DNA of 64,000 nucleotides from Rhodoplanes sp. Z2-YC6860 (lineage in GTDB: Bacteria; Pseudomonadota; Alphaproteobacteria; Rhizobiales; Xanthobacteraceae), in contig NZ_CP007440.1 in assembly GCF_001579845.1 (NCBI RefSeq), positions 1,492,001-1,556,000 of the forward strand. Reading direction: 5' to 3'. A program made the position numbers and the translations under genes. The stretch's first letter is position 1, and every line of letters starts with the position of its first letter. A model generated the notes under the pieces. It made no database searches and was not told the origin of the DNA. It saw only the letters and a list, made by a program, of their open reading frames with translations. Below, piece by piece: positions 1 through 8,114 of this stretch.

Positions 1-398
1 CGCAGGTAGATGCGATAGTTGACCACCGTTCGCGGCTTCAGTTTGGTCTCCGCTTCTTCGGTGAGATAACGCTCCCCGAATTCCGCGAACGTGGGCATTG
101 CCCGATCGTGGGTCCGTTTGCGGGCAGGATCCTGACCCAGCGCCACGGCGCCAAGGATCGTTCGCGCCGATTGCCGTGCCTGGTCGGGTGTCATGGTTGA
201 GGTGGAACCCAAGACCATCCGGGTCTTGCCAACCTTCCGCCCGCCGGCTCCGCTGCGGTATTCGACGCACCATCGCTTGGCGCCCGAAGGCAGGACCTTC
301 AGGCCGAATCCGCTGAGCTCGCTGTCGTAATGAATGACGGTTTTTCCGGTGGGCGTGATCGCGTCCACGACCCGCTTCGTCAGCTTCTGGCTTTCCAA
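1..398 (-). CDS. tyrosine-type site-specific integrase, N-terminal part (runs off left edge)
   Basis: Reading leftwards, the frame encodes a DUF4102-type arm-DNA-binding domain (KLTKRVVDAITPTGK, SGFGLKVLPSGAKRW, then a Gly/Lys/Arg-rich strand and MTPDQARQSARTILG) and the start of the SAM-like core-binding domain (FAEFGERYLTEEAETKLKPR). This is the order found in P4/phage-type integrases that recombine an element into a tRNA gene. About 132 residues are visible; the catalytic R-H-R-Y domain is outside the window, so activity cannot be judged. I chose a TTG start at 398 because GGAG lies 6 nt before it and it puts the arm domain at the usual N-terminal position; a GTG at 431 is the alternative. 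The gene is transcribed away from the tRNA fragment at 550-594, which fits an att-proximal int gene. Confidence 0.85.
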   Translation of the reverse strand, partial: MESQKLTKRVVDAITPTGKTVIHYDSELSGFGLKVLPSGAKRWCVEYRSGAGGRKVGKTRMVLGSTSTMTPDQARQSARTILGAVALGQDPARKRTHDRAMPTFAEFGERYLTEEAETKLKPRTVVNYRIYL

Positions 399-549
399 AT
401 CCCGCTCCGAGAGTCGCCACCGAGTCGCCACCAGAGACGGAATGTCCAGATACGACGCGACAGTGCAGTACGAGAAATCCTTAGTTTTTCTCGGGCTTTA
501 GGTAAAGTCAGAGGTCTGGGGATATCGTCAGAAAAGAGTGGAAATCATA

Positions 550-594
550 CTCATAACCTGAAGGTCGGTGGTTCAAATCCACCTCCCGCAACCA
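550..594 (+). other. 3' fragment of tRNA-fMet (CAU), probable attachment site of an integrated element
   Basis: The 45 nt hold an initiator-type anticodon loop CTCATAA, the 3' anticodon strand CCTG, an intact T arm (GGTGG-TTCAAAT-CCACC), the 3' acceptor strand TCCCGCA, discriminator A and encoded CCA. The bases to the left cannot form the CAGG anticodon strand, D arm or 5' acceptor strand, so the tRNA is cut exactly at the anticodon loop. Such a 3' end duplicate is the usual trace of integration into a tRNA gene. With the integrase at 1-398 it suggests the element lies to the left and the chromosome to the right. No gene is evident between 399 and 549 or between 595 and 869. Confidence 0.8.
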
Positions 595-869
595 AATTCG
601 ATAGTAAAATCAGTGGGTTGGGTGAAAGCCCGGCCCCCTGAAGCGTCAAGCGGGCTTGGCGCACGGCCAGTGCCCCAAGTTCCCCGTTCGGTTCAAGAAG
701 CCACGTGTCGCTGCCGCGCGATAGGCAGATTTTGCCGGGCCAATCCGGACCGAACGGCAATTCTGATCCCGCGCGGAACGTCCAGCGTCGGCCTAACCGA
801 TTCATTCGACTCGCGAATCCGCATTGGTACGCGCTTTGCGTGCCTCGCAGCCCAATCCGGGGATTTCGA

Positions 870-2402
870 ATGAGCGCCATCGACAAGAAACGACGTGAAG
901 CAATCGCGCTCCATCGGAACGGAAAGGTCCGGTCTGCGATCGGGCTGTACACCGAAATCATCCAGAGCAACCCGCGCGATTCCGAGACGCTCTATTGTCT
1001 GGGAGTCGCGAACAAGGACATCGGCGACTTTCCCTCGAGCGCCAAGTTCCTGATGGCCGCGGCGATTGTCGAGCCCAACAAGCCACTATTCCATAACGAG
1101 CTTGGCGTCGTGCTGGCGATGCTCAAGTTCACGAAAGAGGCGCTGGAGAGTTTCGATCGGGCGCTGGATCTCAACAAATCCTACAAGGAAGCTCTTTCCA
1201 ATCGCGCGAACATCCTGAAGGGGATGGCCCGATGGAGCGAGGCCTTGGACGCTTATGACAAGGCGATCGCGATCGATTCCGTTTTCCTCGACGCCATCTA
1301 CAATCGCGCCGTCACCTTGCAGGAGATGATGCGTCTCGAAGAGGCTTTGGCGGGTTATCGCAGGGTCTTGTCGCTCAAGAGGGATCATGCCAAGTCGCTC
1401 GTGAATGCGTCGATCGCCAAGCTGACGCGCGGCGATTTCGATGCGGGCTTCAGAGATTTCGAGTGGCGGTGGGATCAGAAAAGTTTTGGTCTGCAAAAAC
1501 GATCGTTCTCCAAGCCGCTGTGGCTTGGGAAGGAGCCGTTGGCGGGCAAAACGATTCTTTTGTACTGGGAACAGGGTCTCGGGGACACGATCCAATTTGC
1601 CCGTTACGCAAGCCTGGTGGCGGGCTTGGGCGCGCGGGTCATCTTGGAGGTTCAGCGGTCCCTCATGACTCTTCTGGCGGATCTTTCTGGGGTTGCGCAT
1701 CTGATCGAAGACGGCAGCGAGCCTCCTGTTCCGTTCGACTATGTCTGTCCGTTGATGAGCTTGCCGCTGGCGTTCCAAACGAGCCTTCGCAATATCCCTG
1801 CCGGCGTCCCTTACATCAAAAGCGATTCCGCGAAATCGGACGAATGGAAGAAAAGGCTCGGCCAGCGGAGAAGGCCGAGGATCGGGCTCGTCTGGTCCGG
1901 CGGGTTCAGGCCCAATCAGCCCGAATCCTGGGCGGCGAATGGAAGACGAAACATTCCTCTTGAATGCCTGGCTCCGCTCGCCGACGCGGACGTCGAATTC
2001 TACAGCCTGCAAAAAGGACAGAAGGCTGAAGAGGAACTGCGGGAGCTGGTCAATAAAGGCTGGAGCGGTCCTGCCATCATCGACTTCACCAGCTCCCTGA
2101 ATGATTTTTCGGACACCGCTGCGCTGGTCGACAATCTGGACCTGGTGGTGTCGGTCGACACGTCAACGGCGCATCTGGCCGGAGCGATGGGCAAGCCTGT
2201 CTGGATCTTGAATCGATTTGATACGTGCTGGCGCTGGCTGTTGGATCGCGCCGATAGTCCTTGGTATCCGACGGTGAAGCTCTATCGGCAGAAATCCGCG
2301 GGCGATTGGCTGGCGGTCGTCAGCGACGTCACACGGGATTTGGCGTCATACGGCGGCGCTGCCGAAACTCATCGGGAGATGAGACTGGCGGCTGCGGGAT
2401 AG
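870..2402 (+). CDS. TPR-repeat protein with glycosyltransferase-9-like C-terminal domain
   Basis: The 510-residue protein starts at ATG 870; the longer reading frame upstream covers non-coding DNA. Residues about 5-200 are tandem 34-residue TPR units (for example ALSNRANILKGMARWSEALD and AIYNRAVTLQEMMRLEEALA). Residues about 230-490 resemble the TPR-linked heptosyltransferase-like domain: LLYWEQGLGDTIQFARY, PRIGLVWSGG, and the nucleotide-sugar-site-like VVSVDTSTAHLAGAMGKPVWIL. Proteins of this architecture are common in Bradyrhizobium relatives and are usually annotated as glycosyltransferases or O-GlcNAc-transferase-like, but a substrate is not known. No signal peptide is visible. It is convergent with phnM (20 bp apart) and may be the first chromosomal gene after the att site. 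Confidence 0.8.
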   Translation: MSAIDKKRREAIALHRNGKVRSAIGLYTEIIQSNPRDSETLYCLGVANKDIGDFPSSAKFLMAAAIVEPNKPLFHNELGVVLAMLKFTKEALESFDRALDLNKSYKEALSNRANILKGMARWSEALDAYDKAIAIDSVFLDAIYNRAVTLQEMMRLEEALAGYRRVLSLKRDHAKSLVNASIAKLTRGDFDAGFRDFEWRWDQKSFGLQKRSFSKPLWLGKEPLAGKTILLYWEQGLGDTIQFARYASLVAGLGARVILEVQRSLMTLLADLSGVAHLIEDGSEPPVPFDYVCPLMSLPLAFQTSLRNIPAGVPYIKSDSAKSDEWKKRLGQRRRPRIGLVWSGGFRPNQPESWAANGRRNIPLECLAPLADADVEFYSLQKGQKAEEELRELVNKGWSGPAIIDFTSSLNDFSDTAALVDNLDLVVSVDTSTAHLAGAMGKPVWILNRFDTCWRWLLDRADSPWYPTVKLYRQKSAGDWLAVVSDVTRDLASYGGAAETHREMRLAAAG

Positions 2403-2421
2403 AAGTCGCTGATCTTCTGGC

Positions 2422-3579
2422 TCACGCTACGCGAACGCCGCAGCGCCACGTCGAGCGCACGAACGGAATGCCGTCCGCCACATGCACGCGGATCAGGTCG
2501 GCGCGCTTGCCGGCCGCGATCTCGCCGCGGTCGGTCAGCCCGACCGCTTCGGCCGGCGTCTTGGTCACGGTGCGGATCGCGGCTGGAAGTCCAAAGCCCG
2601 ACACGGCCTCGGGCAGCTTGACCGCCGCCATCAGCAGGCTCGCCGGCATGTAGTCCGACGACAGCACGTCGAGCACGCCGGCTTCGGCCAACTCCGCGGT
2701 CGCCACATTGCCGGCATGGGACCCGCCGCGCACCAGATTGGGCGCGCCCATCAGCACGCGGATGCCGGCCTTGTGCAGCGCATGCGCGGCTTCGACCGTG
2801 GTTGGAAACTCGGCGATCGCGACCTTGTCGCGGATCGCGTCGCTGACGTGTTCGAGCGTGGTGTCGTCATGACTTGCGAGCGGCGTGCCGTGCTTGTCCG
2901 CAAGCGCGACCAGCCGCCGGTAGTTGTCCGCAAAATAGGCGGCCTGGTATTCGTAGCGCTTTCGGAACAGCTCATCGAGTGCTGCATCGCTCAAGCCGCC
3001 CTTCTTGCCGCGGTAGTAGTCGCGGAGCTTGCTCTCGTCGCGGAACTGGCGCTGGCCGGGCGTGTGGTCCATCAGCGAGACGAGCCGCACGTCGTTTCGT
3101 CCGATCAGCTCGGCGGCTTCCTCGACCACGTTCGGCATCGGCACCTCACAGCGCAGATGCAGGAAATGGTCGGTGCGCAGCATGCCGCTGTCGCGGGCCT
3201 TGCCGATCGCCCTGGCGAGCGTTTCGGCCTCGCCGTCGACCTCCTCGGCACCGTCTTCGGTCCAGACGCGCAGCGAATCCAACACCGTGGTGATGCCCGA
3301 GGTTGCAAGCTGGCCGTCGAATGACACGACCGCGGCGACCGGGTCCCAGTGCACCTTGGGACGCGGCGCGTAATGGGCTTCGAGATGGTCGGTGTGCAGC
3401 TCGACGAGACCGGGCATCAGGAGGTCGCCCTTGAGGTCGTCGCCGCGCTCCGGCGGCTTGCCTTCGCCGACTTTGGCGATGGTGCTGCCGTCCATCGCAA
3501 GCCAGCCGTTGTCGATGACGCGGTCGGCCAGCACGATTCTGGCGTTGGTGAGGACTGTCGTTGGCATGCGGTCTTTCAT
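2422..3579 (-). CDS. phnM: alpha-D-ribose 1-methylphosphonate 5-triphosphate diphosphatase PhnM (copy 1)
   Basis: PhnM is an amidohydrolase-fold metalloenzyme that removes pyrophosphate from the triphosphate made by PhnGHIL, giving the 5-phosphate that PhnJ cleaves. This copy keeps the E. coli-like signatures: HTDHLE metal motif, PRPKVHWDP, SLMDHTPGQRQF, PLASHDDTT, LMGAPNLVRGGSHAGN and SSDYMPASLL. Length is about 385 residues, normal for the family. I start at ATG 3579, 7 bp after the phnL stop; ATG 3567 is an alternative and an upstream in-frame ATG at 3603 would overlap phnL. It is the last gene of the phnGHIJ-GNAT-KLM operon. A second, more divergent phnM lies at 10197-11354. Confidence 0.93.
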   Translation of the reverse strand: MKDRMPTTVLTNARIVLADRVIDNGWLAMDGSTIAKVGEGKPPERGDDLKGDLLMPGLVELHTDHLEAHYAPRPKVHWDPVAAVVSFDGQLATSGITTVLDSLRVWTEDGAEEVDGEAETLARAIGKARDSGMLRTDHFLHLRCEVPMPNVVEEAAELIGRNDVRLVSLMDHTPGQRQFRDESKLRDYYRGKKGGLSDAALDELFRKRYEYQAAYFADNYRRLVALADKHGTPLASHDDTTLEHVSDAIRDKVAIAEFPTTVEAAHALHKAGIRVLMGAPNLVRGGSHAGNVATAELAEAGVLDVLSSDYMPASLLMAAVKLPEAVSGFGLPAAIRTVTKTPAEAVGLTDRGEIAAGKRADLIRVHVADGIPFVRSTWRCGVRVA

Positions 3580-3586
3580 AGTCGGT

Positions 3587-4297
3587 TCAAGCGGCCGCGG
3601 CAAAGCCGGTCATGTCGACCACGGTGTCGGCGATGCGGTCGCGCAAGGCCTTGTCATGTACGATGGCGACGATCGCGGCGCCGCGCCGCTTGCGCTCTTC
3701 AATCAGCTGCACCACCACTTCGCTGTTCTGGGCGTCGAGCGACGCCGTCGGCTCGTCGAGCAGCAGGATCGGCCGCTCGGCGAGGAAGCCGCGGGCGATG
3801 TTGACGCGCTGCTGCTCGCCGCCCGAGAAGGTCGCGGGCGGCAGGCCCCACAGCGGGCCTGGAATGTTCAGACGGCGGAGCAGCTCGGTCGCTTTCCTCC
3901 GTGCGGCGTCGCGCGGCACGCCGCCGGCAATCAAAGGTTCGGCAACCACGTCGAGCGTCGGCACCCGCGGGATCGCGCGCAGGAACTGGCTGACGTAGCC
4001 AATGGTGTTCTTGCGCAGCCCAAGAATCTGCCGCGGCGTCGCCGAAGCGATATCCGTCCGCTCGTGAGCCTGTCCTTGGCCCTGATGCACCACGATCTGG
4101 CCGCGGTCGCAGCGATAGCTGCCGAAGATCATCTTGAGGATCGACGACTTGCCCGCGCCGGAGGGGCCCGCGAGCACCACGCATTCGCCGGTGTGGGCCG
4201 TGAAGGTCACGCCGTTGACCACCGACAGCTTCACGCCGCCTTGCAGATGCATGGTGAAGCTTTTGCTGACGTTCGCGAGTTCCAGAGCGGTTTTCAT
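3587..4297 (-). CDS. phnL: phosphonate C-P lyase system ATP-binding protein PhnL
   Basis: The 236-residue ABC-type ATPase has Walker A GPSGAGKSS (residues 44-52), a Q-loop (GYVSQFLRAIPRV), signature FSGGEQQRVNIARG, Walker B ILLLDEPTASLD and H-loop IVHDK. PhnL, despite its ABC transporter fold, is known to work with the C-P lyase core and is needed with PhnG, PhnH and PhnI for coupling phosphonate to ribose. The IPRV and PxTLDVVAEPL segments are typical of PhnL rather than PhnK. It lies 18 bp after phnK and 7 bp before phnM, within the operon. Confidence 0.93.
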   Translation of the reverse strand: MKTALELANVSKSFTMHLQGGVKLSVVNGVTFTAHTGECVVLAGPSGAGKSSILKMIFGSYRCDRGQIVVHQGQGQAHERTDIASATPRQILGLRKNTIGYVSQFLRAIPRVPTLDVVAEPLIAGGVPRDAARRKATELLRRLNIPGPLWGLPPATFSGGEQQRVNIARGFLAERPILLLDEPTASLDAQNSEVVVQLIEERKRRGAAIVAIVHDKALRDRIADTVVDMTGFAAAA

Positions 4298-4315
4298 TGT
4301 CCCGGTTTTCTTTGC

Positions 4316-5104
4316 CTACGGCGGCAGAATCGAAGCGACGAGAAGCTGGGTGTAGGGCTCGCGCGGATCGTCGAGCACCTGATCGGTCAGCCCGGTTTCG
4401 ATCACCTGGCCGCCCTTCATCACGATGATCCGGTGCGACAGGAGCCGCGCCACGCCGAGATCGTGAGTGACGATCACCGCGGACAGGCTGAGATCGGAAA
4501 CCAGCCCGCGCAGCAGATCGAGCAGGCGCGCCTGCACCGAGACATCGAGGCCGCCGGTCGGCTCGTCCATCAGCACCAGCCGCGGCTCGGTGACGAGATT
4601 GCGCGCGATCTGCAGCCGCTGCCGCATGCCGCCCGAATAGGTGCGCGGGCTGTCGTCGATCCGGCCGGGATCGATCTCGACGCGGTCGAGCCAGTTCGAG
4701 GCGTTGGTGCGAATGCGGCCGTAGTGCCGCTCGCCGATCGCCATCAGCCGCTCGCCGACATTGGCGCCGGCCGAAACACCCATGCGCAGCCCCTGGCTCG
4801 GATCCTGATGCACATAACCCCAGTCGGTGCGGGCGAGGAAACGCCGCTCGGCTTCGCCAAGCAAGGCAAGATCCCGCGTGACGCCGTCACGCATCCGGTA
4901 AAGCACGCGGCCGGAGGTGGCTTCGAGTTGCGAGCAGAGAAGTTGCAGCAGAGTCGACTTGCCGGAGCCGGACTCGCCGACCACGGCAATGACCTCGCCC
5001 TCGTAGAGCTCGAACGACACGTCGCGGCAGCCGATGTGGCGGCCGTATCGCTTGGTCAGGCCCTCGGCGATCAACAGCGGTTCGTCTCGTTGATTGTCGG
5101 TCAT
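4316..5104 (-). CDS. phnK: phosphonate C-P lyase system ATP-binding protein PhnK
   Basis: The 262-residue ABC-type ATPase starts at ATG 5104, overlapping the stop of the preceding GNAT gene by 4 nt (ATGA); the longer upstream frame runs through that gene and is rejected. Walker A is GESGSGKST (about 43-51), the signature YSGGMRQRLQIARN, Walker B LVLMDEPTGGLD. The segment VHQDPSQGLRMGVSAGANVGERLM is characteristic of PhnK. In E. coli the PhnK dimer binds PhnJ in the C-P lyase core complex and its ATPase activity is needed for turnover. Operon position after phnJ is conserved except for the inserted acetyltransferase. Confidence 0.93.
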   Translation of the reverse strand: MTDNQRDEPLLIAEGLTKRYGRHIGCRDVSFELYEGEVIAVVGESGSGKSTLLQLLCSQLEATSGRVLYRMRDGVTRDLALLGEAERRFLARTDWGYVHQDPSQGLRMGVSAGANVGERLMAIGERHYGRIRTNASNWLDRVEIDPGRIDDSPRTYSGGMRQRLQIARNLVTEPRLVLMDEPTGGLDVSVQARLLDLLRGLVSDLSLSAVIVTHDLGVARLLSHRIIVMKGGQVIETGLTDQVLDDPREPYTQLLVASILPP

Positions 5105-5568
5105 GACGCGTGCACCGGAAGATCGAGGCGAAAGCTCACGCCGTGCCGGGTGAAACCCAGCGACTCGTAGAATGCGTGCGCGCGTTCGCGGCGGGCGTTC
5201 GACGACAGCACGAGCTTGTAGCAACCTTTCCTGGCGCTCTGCTGGGCGAAATCCATCATCGCCCGGCCGATGCCGGCGCTCTGCATCTCGGGCGCGACCA
5301 CCACATCCTCGACGATGGCCGACGGCGTGCCGAGATGGCCGATGTTGTCCATGATCAGCAGCGCGAAGCTGCCGACAATGCGGCCCGCTTTCTCGGCCAC
5401 ATAGAGCGTGTAGTCGGGATAGCGGGCGAAGCGCGCGAACAGTTGCCGGGCGTCTTCCAGCGACAAGGTCTTGCCGTTGTCGAAATCGGGCTGCGCATAC
5501 AGCCGCAGCACGTCCGGCAGGTCGCGCTCGGTCGCCACGCGCGTGTGGATATCGGGCGCGTCAGTCAT
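5101..5568 (-). CDS. GNAT-family N-acetyltransferase in the phn operon (PhnO-like role possible)
   Basis: The 155-residue protein has a full GNAT fold: an N-terminal RVATERDLPDVLRLY strand-helix, the acetyl-CoA motif A region VEDVVVAPEMQSAGIGRAMM (with Q-x-x-G-I-G-R) and a C-terminal AHAFYESLGFTRHG motif. ATG 5568 overlaps the phnJ stop by 8 nt, and its stop overlaps phnK by 4 nt, so it is translationally coupled within the C-P lyase operon. In enteric bacteria PhnO, also a GNAT enzyme, acetylates aminoalkylphosphonates so that C-P lyase can use them or to detoxify 1-aminoalkylphosphonates. The same job is a reasonable inference here, but sequence identity to PhnO cannot be judged by eye. Confidence 0.85.
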   Translation of the reverse strand: MTDAPDIHTRVATERDLPDVLRLYAQPDFDNGKTLSLEDARQLFARFARYPDYTLYVAEKAGRIVGSFALLIMDNIGHLGTPSAIVEDVVVAPEMQSAGIGRAMMDFAQQSARKGCYKLVLSSNARRERAHAFYESLGFTRHGVSFRLDLPVHAS

Positions 5569-6439
5569 GTGCCGCCCCCGTCGCAGCCTTTGGCGGCGTC
5601 TGCGGTTTGTCGCCGCGCCGGCCTTGGCAGTAGTCGGTGTCGGAGCACACGAACATCCAGCCGCCGCGGTCGTCGGTGATGACTTCGTCAAGGAAGCTCT
5701 CGTCCGCACCGCACAGCGCGCAGATGCCGTCGAACCGGTAGCGCTCGAACGGATGATCCTCGAAGTCGAGCGACACCACGCTGGTGTAGGGCGGGATCGC
5801 GTAAATGCGTTTCTCGCGGCCGGCGCCGAACAGTTGCAGCGCCGGGCAGTCGTTCATTTTCGGATTGTCGAATTTCGGCGTGGGCGAGGGGTCCATCACG
5901 TAACGGCCCTGGACCTTCACCGGATACGCATAGGTCGTGGCGATGTGGCCGTGATGCGCGATGTCCTCGTAGAGCTTCACATGCATCAGGCCGTAGTCGG
6001 CGAGCGCATGCATGCGTCGCGTCTCGGTCTCGCGCGGCTTGAGAAAGCGCAAGGGCTCCGGGATCGGCACCTGGAACACGAGGATCTGGTTCGCCTTGAG
6101 CGGCGTCTCCGGAATGCGGTGCCGGGTCTGGATCACGGTGGCTTCGCTGGTCTCGGTGGTGGTCGCCACACCAGCGGTCTTGACGAAGAACTTCCGGATC
6201 GACACCGCGTTGGTGGTGTCGTCGGCGCCCTGGTCGATCACTTTAAGGACGTCGTCCGGTCCGAGCACAGCGGCGGTGACCTGCACGCCGCCGGTGCCCC
6301 AGCCGTAAGGCATCGGCATCTCGCGGCTTGCGAACGGCACCTGATAGCCGGGCACCGCCACCGCCTTGAGGATGGCGCGGCGGATCATCCGCTTGGTCTG
6401 CTCGTCGAGGTAGGCGAAGTTGTATGCGGCCGCAGTCAT
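5561..6439 (-). CDS. phnJ: alpha-D-ribose 1-methylphosphonate 5-phosphate C-P lyase PhnJ
   Basis: PhnJ is the radical-SAM enzyme that breaks the carbon-phosphorus bond, releasing the alkane and 5-phosphoribosyl 1,2-cyclic phosphate. The 292-residue protein is almost colinear with E. coli PhnJ: PGYQVPFASREMPMPYGWGT (the Gly31 region holds the catalytic glycyl radical), GADDTTNAVSIR, IPEPLRFLKPRETETR and MDPSPTPKFDNPKM. The unusual PhnJ cluster motif C-x2-C-x21-C-x5-C is intact at C240, C243, C265 and C271. The start ATG 6439 overlaps the phnI stop by 4 nt. Unlike the usual order, a GNAT gene sits between it and phnK. Confidence 0.97.
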   Translation of the reverse strand: MTAAAYNFAYLDEQTKRMIRRAILKAVAVPGYQVPFASREMPMPYGWGTGGVQVTAAVLGPDDVLKVIDQGADDTTNAVSIRKFFVKTAGVATTTETSEATVIQTRHRIPETPLKANQILVFQVPIPEPLRFLKPRETETRRMHALADYGLMHVKLYEDIAHHGHIATTYAYPVKVQGRYVMDPSPTPKFDNPKMNDCPALQLFGAGREKRIYAIPPYTSVVSLDFEDHPFERYRFDGICALCGADESFLDEVITDDRGGWMFVCSDTDYCQGRRGDKPQTPPKAATGAAHD

Positions 6440-7521
6440 TCGGCTGCCTCCTTCACAGGTTCTGACGCGGCAAACTCCTCGCGCAGCTTGCGCACCAGAC
6501 CGAGCTCGGCCTGGAAGTCGACGTAATGCGGCAGCTTCAGGTGCTCGACGAAGCCGGTGGCCTGCACGTTGTCGGAGTGCGACAGCACGAACTCCTCGTC
6601 CTGCGCCGGCGCCTTGACGTCCTCGTCGAGCTCGCGGGCGCGCAGCGCCCGATCGACCAGCGCCATCGACATCGCCTTGCGCTCGCAGTGGCCGAAGCCG
6701 AGCCCATAGCCGCGCGTGAACCGCGGCGCTTCCGTCGCCGTGCCGCGGAACTGGTTGATCATCTGGCATTCGGTGACGGTGATGCGGCCGAGCGGCACGG
6801 CAAAGCCCAGCTCCGGCGGCGTGAACTCGATCTCCACATCGCCCATGCGGATCTCGCCGGCGAACGGATGGTTGCGGCCGTAGCCGCGCTGGGTCGAATA
6901 GCCGAGCGCCAGCAGGAAGCCCTCGTCACCGCGCGCGAGGTTTTGCAGGCGCAGGTCGCGATCGGCCGGAAAGCTCAACGGATCATGCGTCAGATCGCCG
7001 GGCGCTTCGCCGGTGTCAGGGGGCGATGGCTCGACGAGATCGTCGGTGCCCAAGAGATCAGTGACACGCGGGATCGATGCGGCGCCGGCTTGCCCTTGTG
7101 TGGGCCTGTCGGCCGCTTCGGCGCTCTGCGGCTCGAGGAGCCGGTGCGTATAGTCGAAGGTCGGTCCGAGAATCTGGCCGCCCGGCAGGTCTTTGAACGC
7201 CGCCGAGATGCGCCGACGCACCGTCATCGCCGAGGTGTCGAGCGGCTCGGTGGCGCCGAACCGCGGCAGCGTCGCGCGGAAGGCGCGCAATAGAAAGATC
7301 GCTTCGATCAGATCGCCGCGCGCCTGCTTGATGGCGAGCGCCGCGAGCTCGCGATCATACAGCGAGCCTTCGTTCATCACCCGGTCGACCGCAAGCGTAA
7401 GCTGGCCCTGGATTTGCTCCAGCGTCAGCTCCGGCACGGCCGGATCGCCGCGCCGCTCGTGAGCCAACAGCCGGTGCGCATTCTCGATGGCACGTTCACC
7501 GCCTTTTGCCGCCACATACAT
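6436..7521 (-). CDS. phnI: phosphonate C-P lyase core subunit PhnI
   Basis: The 361-residue protein matches PhnI, the nucleosidase subunit that, with PhnG, PhnH and PhnL, displaces adenine from MgATP with the phosphonate. It begins MYVAAKGGERAIENAHRLL and carries QLTLAVDRVMNEGSLYDRELAALA, RRISAAFKDLPGGQILGPT, GYSTQRGYGRNHPFAGEIR and CQMINQF. Length is close to the E. coli protein (354). The start codon overlaps the phnH stop by 1 nt and the stop overlaps phnJ by 4 nt. Confidence 0.96.
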   Translation of the reverse strand: MYVAAKGGERAIENAHRLLAHERRGDPAVPELTLEQIQGQLTLAVDRVMNEGSLYDRELAALAIKQARGDLIEAIFLLRAFRATLPRFGATEPLDTSAMTVRRRISAAFKDLPGGQILGPTFDYTHRLLEPQSAEAADRPTQGQAGAASIPRVTDLLGTDDLVEPSPPDTGEAPGDLTHDPLSFPADRDLRLQNLARGDEGFLLALGYSTQRGYGRNHPFAGEIRMGDVEIEFTPPELGFAVPLGRITVTECQMINQFRGTATEAPRFTRGYGLGFGHCERKAMSMALVDRALRARELDEDVKAPAQDEEFVLSHSDNVQATGFVEHLKLPHYVDFQAELGLVRKLREEFAASEPVKEAAE

Positions 7522-8114
7522 TATGGGCTCTCCTCGGTCACATGCACCGAGCGCGGCAGCGCCGCGACGGCCTGGTTGGTGACCAGCATCAGATCAATGC
7601 CGCGCGGAAACAGCTCGCGGTTGGCGCGCAGCCGCGCCGCGATATCGGCGGGCAGGGGATCGGCGCGAAATGTCGCACGTTCGCGGATGCCGGGGCCGGT
7701 GAGCGTCAATCGCGGTCCCACGTCGAACGACTGCACCTGAAGGACGACGGTCGTCGAACGATCGGGGTAGTCGGCGGTGCCGGGATTGAACGCTTCGAAC
7801 GGCGGCAGCGCGCCGGGGGCGGCCGCAAAGGCGAAGGCCGCCTCGCGCGGATTCTGCGCGAGCGGGCAACCGCAATAGAAGCGCAGCCATTCGCGCACCG
7901 GCGCGCTGGCCGAAAGCGCAGTGTCGATCCACACCGGCGTGTCATGATCGCAGAGTGCCAGTGCGACAGCGGCCGCGGCGGGCGAGAGCGGCGAGGGCGC
8001 ATCGGCAACGCCGGAGAGCGATTGGATGCTGCCCGGCCGTGCCGTGGCATCGAGGATCGCGCGAAAGGTCGACTGTGCCGAGAGAACCGAGTGAGGGAAG
8101 TTCGCCGCGGGCAT
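7521..8114 (-). CDS. phnH: phosphonate C-P lyase core subunit PhnH
   Basis: The 197-residue protein is the PhnH subunit of the PhnGHIJ core complex; it has a PLP-transferase-like fold without cofactor. Recognisable segments are STFRAILDATARPGSI near the N-terminus, VALALCDHDTPVWID in the middle and RSVHVTEESP-type basic/acidic C-terminus. The start overlaps the phnG stop by 1 nt (TGATG), showing translational coupling. Confidence 0.92.
   Translation of the reverse strand: MPAANFPHSVLSAQSTFRAILDATARPGSIQSLSGVADAPSPLSPAAAAVALALCDHDTPVWIDTALSASAPVREWLRFYCGCPLAQNPREAAFAFAAAPGALPPFEAFNPGTADYPDRSTTVVLQVQSFDVGPRLTLTGPGIRERATFRADPLPADIAARLRANRELFPRGIDLMLVTNQAVAALPRSVHVTEESP

Noticed and set aside
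551-970. Minus-strand frame covering the tRNA fragment and the start of the TPR gene
   Set aside because: Composition is random and it overlaps the tRNA piece and a real gene.
3392-5170. Long plus-strand frame opposite phnM-phnL-phnK
   Set aside because: The minus strand encodes three complete, recognisable proteins; the plus translation has no domain and abnormal composition.
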